Origin: Castor canadensis
Lineage: Eukaryota > Chordata > Mammalia > Rodentia > Castoridae
Direction of reading: 5' to 3'
DNA: 64,000 bases
NCBI RefSeq assembly: GCF_047511655.1
Contig: NC_133401.1
Location: 15,966,001-16,030,000 of the forward strand
Within the stretch, counting starts at the first letter, position 1, and each line of letters begins with the position of its first letter. Positions 49,001 through 61,000 of the stretch are shown in pieces. A program made the position numbers and the translations under genes. Under the pieces are notes generated by a model that did not search any database, was not told where the DNA came from, and was given only the letters and a program-made list of their open reading frames with translations.

Positions 49001-52000
49001 GGCCAAAGGCTGGCTTGAACATTGAACAACTCCTATACTTCTTTCACAGATGAGAAACTGAGGCCCAGAGTGTGTGGGGGGAGACTCAGGATCTCAGGAT
49101 TGAGACAATCTTAGCGTGGCCTCTTTTTTGTGAGACAGGGTCTCCTCTGTAGCCCGGGCTGGCCTTGAACTCCATCTCCTCCTATTTCAGCCTCCCTTGT
49201 GCTGGGATTACAAGCATACCCCACCATACCCAGTCCAACACATAGACTCTTACCATGTGTTGATACACTAGACTGGGGACTTGTCCCTGTGGGGATCCCC
49301 CGGGGGTGTCAGTGGGAGCCCCAAGGTATGGCCTGGCCCTCAGAGCTCATCCCTGCAGGCGGCAGCTGGCCAAGCTGGCCCTCATCTTCAGCCACATGCA
49401 CGCAGAGCTGGGCGCGCTCTTCCCTGGGGGAAAGTACAATGGCCACCTGTACCAGCTTGCCAAGGCGCCAGCCCACAGCTTCTGGAGGGAGCACTGTGGA
49501 GCCAGGTGAGTGAGCACCGCCCGGGGCCCGGGGCCTCTGTCACTGCTCCAAGCCCTGCCCTGCCCTGCCCTGTCCTGCCCAGGGACACAGACCAGAACAC
49601 GCCTCCTGCTACAGAGCCTCCCTGCCTCCACCCAGGTGTGTGCTGCCCTGGGCCGAGTTCCAGTCTATCCTGTGCTCCTGCCACCCTGTGGAACCAGGAC
49701 CTGCTGCCCAGGCCTTGTGCTCCACCATGGATCTCACCTGCAGCCGCCACGTGTCCATCTTTGAGTTTGACATCTTCACCAGGCTCTTCGAGGTCAGGGG
49801 CGCCTGGCTTCTGCCACTAGGGAGGAGGCTGGGGCCTGGACCCCTGGGTCTGGGGGAGGAGGCTGGGGGCTGGACCCCTGGGTCTGGAGGAGGCTGGGGC
49901 CTGGACTCCTGGGTCTGAGGGAGGAGGCCGGGGTTCTGGATCCCTGGGTCTGAGGGAGGAGGCTGGGGCCTGGACCCCTGGGTCTGGGGGGAGGAGGCTG
50001 GGGCCTGGACCCCTGGGTCTGAGGGAGGAGGCTGGGGCCTGGACCCCTGGGTCTGAGGGAGGAGGCTGGGGCCTGGACCCCTGGGTCTGAGGGAGGAGGC
50101 TGGGCCTGGACCCCTGGGTCTGGGGGAGGAGGCTGGGGCTGGACCCCTGGGTCTGGGGAAGGCTGAGCCTGGACCCCTGATGACCCATGGGTGTGGGCAG
50201 CGTAACTGGAACCTGGACCTTGGAGATGCTAGGGACCTGGGCTACTTCCTTGGTTCCTCAGTGACCGAGCCCTGCTCCCCCAGCCCTGGCCAACGCTGCT
50301 CAGGAACTGGCAGCTCCTGGCTGTCACCCACCCAGGCTACATGGCCTTCCTCACATACGAGGAGGTTCAAGCACGCTTGCAGGCCTGCAGAGACAAGCCA
50401 GGCAGGTAAGCCATCCCGGCCTCAGCAGGTGAGGCTGAGGGGACCGGGGGTCTGGTCCTGGCTGGTGTGTGGTGGAAATGCAGCATCATCAGAGAATAAG
50501 AGCCAAAGCTCCTGGGAACTCAGGCAGCCAGAAGGGGCCAGGCACTGGTGGCTCACACCTGTAATCCTACCTACTCGGGAGGCAGAGATCAGGAGGATTG
50601 AAATTCAAGGCCAGCCAGGCAAATAGTTCAGGAGACCCTATCTTGAAAAAACCCATCACAAAAAAAGGGTTGGTGGAGTGGCTCAAGTGGTAGAGCACCT
50701 GTCTAACAAGCATAAGGCCCTGAGTTCGAACTCTAGTGCCATAAAAAAGAGAAAGAAAAAGAACTCCAACATTGGATGGCAAGTGCTTCTACCACTAGCC
50801 TGTGCTCCTGAGAACTCCTGGGCCATCCCACTCTTTCCTATAATTAAGAGACCAGAGTGTGGGTTTCAGGCACAGATGGATCCAGGTGCTCCAGACCAAT
50901 CGTCAGGACTCAGTTTCTGTTTATACCCTATCTCTGCATTCTTGTATGTTAGCTTCTTTCTCAGACATGGTCTTGCTGCATGACAAGAATAAGAGGTGAC
51001 TTAACGAGTTCTGTAGAAATGGGGTACCTGGTGTTAGGTCCCAGTTCACGGAGCCAGTGAGCAGTGGTGTGAAAGATGTCACAGAAAAACAAGAACTGAA
51101 GCAGAAGCAAGGTTTCATTTCCTTCCCAAGGGAGGAAAGAGGCTGATACTAAGAGGTATCCCAGCATGAGGCTAGGGCTGAGGTTTTATAAGCATTTGAG
51201 ATGTAGAAGCAATACGCTGTTGACATTTTGGTTTTTTGGTTCAGCTAACTGTTCTAGGAAGTGACTGGGACCATCACTTTCTCAGTGCTTTGCTAGGGTG
51301 GTTGTGGGCCGGCTTGTGTAATCTTTTCTATGACATCATGGGGTCAAATGTGTTGTCAACAAGAACGCAAGTGGGTCCCCTGGAGTTCAGAAAAAGTTTC
51401 TGCAGAAGCACAGTAAAATAGCCTTCCTGCCAGACAAGGTGGAGTCCTGTGCAAAATGGAGTAGGTTAGGCTAATTTGAGTTGAGCTTTATATTTCCCCC
51501 TTGGACTCAGGGGGGCTATGTCTTTGGGATCCCTCTTCTAGGGTGTTTGAAGGAGGAAGATCGGTCTTCTGTCAATTCTTTCCTGCTGAGTAGGGTCTTA
51601 GAGTTGTCCCCAAGGTATTAGGGAGTCTTCCTTGGGTAAGGACTGGAATTGGACATTTAAAAGGCCAGGTTGCTTTTACACTTTTTATTAATTGGATCAT
51701 CTGGTTTTGGAGACAGTGATTAAGAAACTGACAATGGAGGGTCCAAAAAATGAGAAGACAGCCAAAGGTCCTGAAAGGGAGTTAGCATGGAAAGCAAGGC
51801 AGTTAGGGGATCAAGAGTTCTTCAGGCCAGAGCCGGGCATGGGTGCTCACGTCCGTAATCCCAGCTACTCGGGAGGCAGAGATCAGGAGGATCGCAGCTC
51901 GAAGCCAGCCTGGGCAAACAGTTCATGAAACTCTATCTCAAAAAGAATTTAAAAATCACAGAAAAAGGCTGGTGGAGGGACTCAGGGTGTAGGTCCTGAG

Positions 52001-55000
52001 TTCAAGCCCCAGTACCGAAAGAAAAGAAAAGAACCTAGACCCCAATCTCCGTGTTGTAGAGCGAGTATTTTATAAGGACAGGTCGAAGAGGAGTTTGATC
52101 AGCATATTTTTTTGGGAAGCCTGTGGGTTGGTTTCATGACAGATAAGTAAGACTCTTCTCTAAGCGAGGAGAGTCTGAGGAAGTTAGGGTGCGAGACGGG
52201 GGGCCCATACAGGAGTTTAAAGGAACTAAGCAAAAGGGGGTAATATGAAGTCAACGGGGGGAGGAGCTGTCTCCAGCTTTGGTGGAGAGTGTTTAGTGAC
52301 AGTGGGATTTCCCAGAAGGGACGTGGGGACCACCCCTCTCTCCATCCCACCCCACTGTCCCTGCAGCTACATCTTCCGGCCCAGCTGCACTCGCCTGGGA
52401 CAATGGGCCATTGGGTACGTGAGCTCGGATGGCAGCATTCTACAAACCATCCCTCTCAGCAGACCCCTGTTCCAAGTGCTTCTGAAGGGGCAGAAGGATG
52501 GCATGTGAGTCTCCAGCCTGGGGCTGATGGGGGGCCCTGCAAATGCAGTCCTAGCCCAGCTGCAATCCTGGGGTTGGCCAGCAGGTGGCAGCCAAGGGTC
52601 CCCTCTTAGCTCACTCAGCTCCTTTGCCAATAGCCCAGGGGCTCCATTCCTTGAACTTGCCTTTGAAACTGGTGTCATCGTCTCCCGCCAGACTCTGGAC
52701 TGGGAGGGCAGAAGGAGGACTGGGCAAACAGCCAGATTGGAGGTTTTCCACCTGTAACCTTGGCCGCTGGGGGCCCCCTTCTTTGCTTGGGAAGGTGCTT
52801 TGGGTGGATGGAAGGGAAGGACAGGGGAGATTCCCAAATTTCCCCTGAACCAGAGCTTTCTTGGTTTTGCCCTGATAGGAACAGAACCCAGGGCTTCGCA
52901 GTGCTAAGCAGGCACTGTGCCACTGAGCCCTGTGGCTGGTCTATGAGATAGGTAATTAGGTAGGTAGATGGATGGATAGATGGATGATAGATAGACAGAC
53001 AGATATGCTGTCAATTCTCAAAATCCACCACAGTTCTGCTCTATAAAGTCACGAAGACCATGAATTATCAAATAATAACCATTATTCCTAGGGGAAATAC
53101 AGCGTTAGCTTCCTGAAGAACTCCAGTCACAACTTTTTGCTGTTGCTTTTTTATTTCATTTAATTTGGGTTTTTATCTCTTTTTTTCTATTTTAAAATTT
53201 ATTGGTCATGAGCCAGATGTGGTGGCCCATACCTGTAATCCCAGCAGGAAATCAAAAGTTCAAAGCCAACTTAGTCTACATAGTGAAACCTTTTTTTTTT
53301 TTTTTTTTTTTTGCCGTACTGGGACTTGAACTCAGGGCCTGCACCTTGGTCCACCCCACCAGCCCTATTTTTGTGATGGGTTTTTTGAGATAGGGGCTTA
53401 TGAACTATTTGCCTGGGCTGGCTTTGAACCTCGATCCTCCTGATCTTGGCCTCCTGAGTAGGTGGGATTACAGGTGTGAGCCACCAGCACTGGCTAACCT
53501 GTCTTAAAAAAAAAAACAGAAAAATATGTACTGGTCGTGGCTGAGGGTGTAGCTCTGTGGTAAAGTGCTTGTCTGGCATGTGTAAGACTCGGGGTTCCAT
53601 CCTCAACAGCAATAAAAAAAAAAAATTACTAGTTACAACATAGCTGGCAACCCATCACACAAAATATGTGTTTGTTGGAAGACCCTTTTTTGGGAGGTAC
53701 TGGGATTTGAACTTAGGGTTTTGCACTTGCAAAGCAGACGCTCTACCACTTGAGCCACATCGCCAGTCCCTTTTGCCCTGGTTATTTTGGAGATGGGGTC
53801 TCTTGAAGTGTTTCCCCAGGCTGGCCTTGGACCATGTTCCTCCTGACCTCAGCTGTGCCTGCCTGGAAGATACTTTTTTGTTTGTTTTTTGCAGTGCTGG
53901 GATTTGAACTCAGGGCCTACACCTTGAACCACTCCACCAGACCTTTTTGTGGTGGGTTTTTTCAAGATAGGGTCTCTCAACTATTTGCTCTGGACTGGCT
54001 TCCTGATCTCTGCTTCCTGAGTAGCTAAGATAACAGGTGTGAGCCACCAGTGCCCAATTTCTTAGTGTCGTTTAAATAACAAAAGCGAGGAAGCTGGCAG
54101 AGTGGCTCAAGCGGTAGAGCACTTGCCTGCCTAGCAAGCTTGAGATCCTGAGTTCAAACCCCAGCACCACAAAAAAAAAAAAAAAAAAAAAGACAAAAGC
54201 AAGCCAGGAGTGTGGCCCAGTACCTTGCAGGAGGCCCCTGGATTCCAACCCACCAAGCAGGGGGAAAAAACAGCAAAAGCATAAAAAACAGAGGAAATAA
54301 GACACTACTTACTGCAAAAGACCTTGTTTCCCTGATGACAGCCCACGCCAGCAGGCAAGTGCCGTCACCCTGTTCTGCCCTATCTAAGAGCCAGCGCGGC
54401 CACAACTCCAAGTTGTCACCTCTCTGCACAGGTCTGTGAGTGGTCACAAGACTTGTGACTCCCTCATCAGTGTTAGTGAGGTGGTCATGGATAACGACCT
54501 GTTGTGTAGACTACCACGGGTACTGTTATTCTGTCCCTACTCGACAGCCGAGGAAACAGGCACAGAGAGGCAGAGACATTTGCCCAGGTCACACAGCTGG
54601 TGGTATCTGAAGCCAGGCAGTCAGGCTCAGTGTGCCCTCCTTACAGTACTGAGTTCAGGTCAGTAGGATGTCAGAGTTAAAACAAGTGAGCCATTGGCTC
54701 ACGCCTGTAATCCCAGCTACTCAGGAGGCAGAAATCAAGAGGATCTCAGTTCGAAGCCAGCCCAGGCAAACAGTTCATGAGACCCTATCTCAAAAAAACC
54801 ATCACAAAAAAAGGGCTGGTGGAGTGGCTCAAGGTGTAGGCCCTGAGTTCAAACCCCAGTACCACAAAAAAAAAGAAGGGGAGTGAGTACCACTGACCTG
54901 GTCCATCCTTTCTATGACACATACACAGCGCCCCTCCCCATTTTACAGACAGGAAAACCAAGGCCTGAGGGAGAGAAAAAGACACCTGGGTCACAGCAGG

Positions 55001-58000
55001 TGGTTTTCTGAGACAAACTCTCACCTGAGCAGTCTTCTCTTAGGTGGTTATGTTACGTGCTTATGTGTGTGGGGTGACGCTGTGCAATGTTTTGTTTTGG
55101 GAGGTTGTGAACCCAGGGCTTCACACATGCTAGGCAAACGCTCTACCACTTCACACCCCTCGCCTTTTTGTTTTTATTTTGCTAATTTTGCCCAGCCAGA
55201 CTGAGAACTCATGATGCTCCTGCCTCCTGAGTGGCTGGGATTACAGACCCGCACTACAATGCCCAGTCCTTGCACGTTTGATGAGCCTTATTTTACCTTC
55301 TGCCCCAGGCATGATCACATCCTTTTTATGAAAGGAGAAGCTGGGGCCGTGGAGGTACAGTTGAGAGGAGAGCCACTATGGAGAACAGGCTAGGGGTCCT
55401 TTGCTGTTCTAAGTGTCCGGCCAGGCAGAGCCACCAGCCTCAAGGGTCCTGCTGTTGATGATCTAAGGCTGCAGAGATGACCCAGGTGGGAGACGCAGAG
55501 AGGCCAGAGCCTTCTCAGCTGCCCTGGACCTCAGCATAAGACTTTACCTGTGTCTTCCCGGGCCTTGCTGTGTGACCTTGGGGATACATGTTTCCCACTC
55601 TGAGCCTCTGCTCCTGGTCTGCAAGGCACGTAGTATAGACAGCCTCGGGGGGTCCTTCCAGTCCTGAGATTTGAAAGTTCTCAGATTGGCCACTGCGAGA
55701 ACATGTGACTGACTTTGACCCTGTCCCTGGTATCCCCGGGGGGGCCGAGCCCGAGGTTGGATCAGCTTCCTGGTTCTCACCAGGCTGGTCCCCGGTGGCT
55801 GGAGGACATCTGGGGACAGTGAAGGGAACGCAGCCCTTCCTGGGCACCCGAAGAGGAGCATCTGCTCTGGGCGGCCCCAGTGGAAGAGGGAAAACATCCC
55901 CAGCCCAGCAGTGGATTGGGGCCGAGCCTCAGCCCAGGGGTCTCTGGTCTCCATGGAGACTGGGTCCTTGTTAGTCTGGGGGGGCGGGTGCTGGCCCTTC
56001 AGTGCTCCTTTCCCCTTCCCCAGCTACCTCTATCCCGATGGGAAGAGCCACAACCCAGATCTGACGGAGCTGTGCCAGGCAGAGCCCCACAAACGCATCC
56101 ACGTGTCGGAGGTGAGTCCCGGTTCTGCACCCACAGCCTGCTTCCCACCCCAGCCCCACTGTCCCTTGGCTCAGAGGCCTTCAGTAGAACCTTGGTGGCT
56201 GTGTGACCTTGGGTCAGTCCCTGGGTCTCTCTGAGGCTCAGTTCACCAGTTGGAAACTACAGACCCTCTTGCTTCTTTCCCAAGGATTATCACAGGGATA
56301 AAACAGGAAACAAGCTGCTGACGGTATCAGAACAGCAAAAGCAGGGGCCGGGTATGGCATTACACACCTGTAATCCCAGCAACTCAGGAGAAGGAGGTCG
56401 GTAGATCCTGGCCCTTGGCCACCCTGGATGAACATATGAGACATTATTTGGAATAAAATAATTAAAGCAAAATGGCTGGGGGGCATAGGTTAAGAGGCAG
56501 AGCACTTGCCTAGCATTCCTGAGACCATAAGACAAAACAAAACCCACAGAAGATGCATTGGAGTGTTTGCCACAGACAATCCTGTGCCAGCTTTTTAAAT
56601 TTCATTTTATTTTTTTGGAGACAGGGTCTCACTATGTGGGCCAGGCTGGCCTCGAACTCCCAGTTCTCCTGCCTCAGCTGCCTAAATACTGAGATTACCA
56701 CCAAGGAAAAAGTTTTTTTTAGTATAAGTATATCCCACTCAACATTTGGGATATATTTATGCTTCAAATTCTATTCTCCGTTATTATTACTATTATTATT
56801 ATTATTGTTTGTTTTTGTGGTACTGGGGTTTGAACTCAGGGACTTCACCTTGAGCCACTCCACCAGCCCTTTTTTTGTGATGGTTTTTTTCGAGATAGGG
56901 TCTCATGAACTATTTGCCTGGGCTGGCTTCCAACCTCGATCCTCCTGATCTCTGCCTCCTGAGTAGCTGGGATTACAGGCGTGAGGCACCAGCGCCTGGC
57001 TTCTATTCTCTGTATCTGAAATTCAAATCCAATAGAGCGTCCTGCATTTCTGTTTGCTAAATGTAGTATAGGCAAGCCCAGAAAAGGAGTCTGATGACTA
57101 GGAGTGAAGACCTGGGGTGGCCTTGAACTTGGGACAGGCTTCTGGCAGGGTTGAGGGCTCTTTTTCTCATCCTCCCCCACCTCCTCCACCATCTCACCTG
57201 TCAGGAGCAGCTGCAGCTCTACCTGGCTATGAACTCCACATTTGAACTCTGTAAAATCTGTGCTGAAAGCGACAAGGACGTGCGGATCCAGCCGTGCGGT
57301 CACCTGCTCTGCAGTCGCTGCCTGGCAGCCTGGGAGGTGGGACTGACCCCTGCCCTCCCCCCACACCCCAGCTCCCCACTCTCTATGGTAAAAGCCCTAA
57401 CAGGGTCTCCCGTGTGCCTCAGTGAGCAGGTGGGGAAACTGAGGCCCAGAAAGAGTAGAGACCAGCGGGGGTCAGTCAAGGGCATGATTACTGTGCATCT
57501 GTCCCCAGCTCACCCTGTACTTGGGACTTCCATTTTCCCTCTTAGTTGTATAATTAGTGCAAAAGCCTCCTAGCGCCCTTGCTGGGCGATCTGAGATAAT
57601 AGCTTTGAGTCTCTGGGCCTTGACCTTCTCTGGAGAACAGGGCTAATGACAGTGACTTCCCTGAGGCCATAGTGGAGGTCCAAGCCTCTGAGGCCTCCGC
57701 AAAGGTCAGGCCATGGCGCGGGCCCCTCCTCCCTCTGACTCTGGCCAGTCCCCCATCGCCTCCCCCTGTATCTCTCCCCTCACCTCCCATGCGTGGTCCC
57801 TCTCTCCATCATCCCTCCCTCCATCACTTTGTTGAGGGTTGAGGTGGAGGTCCTCCAAGTTGTCCCAAGGGATGTGGGGACAAAGGAGATGGTGACTGTC
57901 CCTCCCCTCCTCCCCCAGCGTTCAGACAGCAGGACCTGCCCCTTCTGCCGCCGGGAGATCCAGGGCCGGGAGGCCGTCAGCATCTACCAGGCGCGGGCCG

Positions 58001-61000
58001 CGCCCCAGGACGCAGAGGAGCCGAGGGACAGCAGTGGCCTGGAGGACAGGGAGTGGGAGCCCGTGCAGGTAAGAGGGCCACACGGGCTGGAATGAGAATC
58101 CTGGCTCTGAGGGAGGAGGCTGGGCCTGGACCCCTGGGGCGGGATTCTTGGGTGCTAGATGTTTCCTTCCCCTGAGGCGTCTCTGGTTGTCACCACCCGA
58201 GGGCAGGGACTTTCACTGCGCTGTATCTGGAATCTAGAACAGTGCCTGGCACAGCCTCCAGGCAGGAGCACAGGGAGGTGAGGGGAAACCCGCAGCTCAC
58301 AGCCTCCTCCCTCCTGCCTCCTCCAGGTGGATCCCTTGCCTCCTCCGCTCCCCCCTCGGCTAGATCTGTCCTCCCAGAGACTCAGAAGCGAAGCCAGGCT
58401 GAATGTGGTGAGTCTGTTCTGCGAGGCTAGGGTCTCAGCCCCAGGGTACCTGGTATGGCCTGGTACCTTCCTCAGCCTTTGGAGTGCTGGGATTACAGGA
58501 GTGCACTCCCACACCTGTCCGCCCCTGCAATGTTTTCACAGGCCCTTCCCCTCCTGGCAGAGTGAACAGCAGATGGAAACTCTGCATGGGCGGGACTTCC
58601 TCTTATTCTCTGTTATATCTCCAGAGTCTAGAACAGGACCTAACACATGCCCACACAGTAGGCTATCAGTAAGCAGGCCTTGGATAAATAACCAAAACCA
58701 GGCTGGGCACCGGTGGCTCACGCCTGTAATCCTAGCTACTCAGGAGGCAGCAATCAGGAGGATCGTGGTTCAAAGTCAGCCAGGGCAAATAGTTTTGTGA
58801 GACCCTATCTGGAAAAACCCTTCACAGAAAAGAGGTGGTGGAGTGGCTCAGGGTGAAGGCCCTGAGTTCAAATCCCAGTACTGCAAAAATAAATAAATAA
58901 ATAACATAAATAAACAAAAGCCAGTCTTCCTAACAGCTCTAGGAAGTTGACACTGTTCCTCTCCCCATTTTCCAGAGGGAAATAAGAAAGTTCAGAGAGG
59001 TATCTACACCTGTCCAAAGCCACACAGCCTGAAAGAGAATAAAGAAGCTATGGGGTGTTTTTGTTGGTGTTGGTGGGTTTTGTTTGGTTGCTTTTCTGTG
59101 GTACTGGGGTTTGAACTCAGGGCCTCCAGCTTGCTAGGTACATGGTCTACCATTTGTGCCACTCCTCCAGCCTTTTTTTCTTTAGTAATTTTTTCCCATA
59201 GAGTCCCTCTGCTAGGATGGCAGGAGCCCACCACCACACTGGGCTTATTTGTTGAGATGGGGAATCTTTCAGACTGTTTGCCTGGGTTGACTTCCAACCA
59301 TAGTCCTTCTGATGTCTGCCCTCCTAGTAGCTGGGACCATACCCAGCTTGTTTTTGGTGCTGCTGCTGAAACCCATGGCCTTGTGTGTGCCAGGCAAGAG
59401 CTCTACCACCGAGCTACACCTCAGTCCTTCTTATTTCTTAATTGAGCCCCTCCCTTGCTTCCTTCTCCGACCCCCCCCACTTCCGTCCACCCTGCATTTT
59501 CTGAGACCCCATCCCATGGGGAGGGGCAGATCAGCGTTAGTGGCTCGGGCTGAGTACACACCGGCTCCAATCAATACTGAGCCGACTTCAAACAAACAGC
59601 TCAGGAAGTCAGCCGGGAACATTTTTCCACCACAGCAAACATGAGAGCCAGCAGGAAGGGGGGCCGAGAGAACAGCGAGGGGAGCTAAAATCAGATCCGA
59701 TCCGCCCAGCAGCCAAAGGCAGATGGAAACATTAGGAGGCACTCAGGGCTCCCTGAGGACCGGGGCCACCGCCAGAAGGGCAGCGCTGGGCTCCTTGGGC
59801 CGCTGGGCACACCTCTCCCAGGCTGTGCCCCCGCCTGGCGCGTCCTCCCTGCTCCCCAAAGCCTGGCTGATTCAAATTCCTGGCAGTCCCTACGCTTTCA
59901 CACCAAGCCCTTGGTAAGCACTGGCAAGCCACTTCCCAGCAAGGTGACTGTCCTCATAGGCCACTTTACGTGTCCTTTTCCTTTCTTTCTTTTTTTTTGG
60001 CAGTCCTGGGGGTTTGAACCAGGGTACTCTACCCCTTGAGCCACCCCCCAGCCCCAGCCCCCCTCCCTTTTTTTGGTTTTGGTTTTAGATAGTTTTTAGA
60101 TAGTTTTTGCTTTTGCCTAGGCCAGCCTCAGACTACAATCTTTTTGTAGCTGGGATTACAGGCATATACCACCACACTCATTTTGTTCTTTGAGCAAGGC
60201 TCTTACTAACTTTGCCTGGCTGGCCTTAGACTGAGATCCTCCTACCTCTGCCTTCCAAGTAGCTGGCAAGAATCACTGTGCCCAGCTCAAGTGAGTGATT
60301 TTTTTTTTTTTTTTTTGAGGTATTGGGGCCTGAATTCAGGACCTCACACTTGCTAGGCAGGCGCTCTTATCACTTGGGTCACTCCACCAGCCCTTATTTG
60401 TAATGGATTTTTTTCAAGATAGAGTCACATTAATTATTTGCCTTGAACTCGTGATCCTCCTGCCTCAGCTTCTCAAGCGCTGGGATTATAGATGTACACT
60501 ACTGTTCCCACCTTTTCCACTGTCCTTCTGACAAGCTACCAAGCCACTGTCCACCATAGTACTTCTGCTTTTGTACTCAGTCTCCTGCCTGATGGTTCTG
60601 TCTCCCAGAGGCCTCTGAAGCTGCTGTCCTCTCTCTGGTCACCCTGACTCTCCCCCATCACTCAGAAGGACCTGGAACATCTAGATACTTCCTTGTTTGT
60701 GAGCTGATGACTCACTGCAAGCCTCTTGCGCAGTAGACCATCAGCTCCATGACAATGGAGATTTTTTCTGTCTTATTCACAGCTGTGTCCTCAGAGTCTA
60801 GAACAGTGGCTGACATGTCACCGATGCCTGGGAAACATTTGTGGGACCAACGAACAAAGGGATGGAAAGGGGCAATGGAGACAGGTGTTCAAACAAAACC
60901 ACTTCCTACTCAAGGCGGAGGGGCAAGGGAAATGCGTGCAATAGCATGGATTGAGAGCTACACTTCGTCATATTTCCCTCTCCCTGCGCTGTGTCACCCC

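Noticed and set aside
49817-50188. 123-codon minus-strand repeat protein
   Set aside because: Translation of the 34-bp minisatellite.
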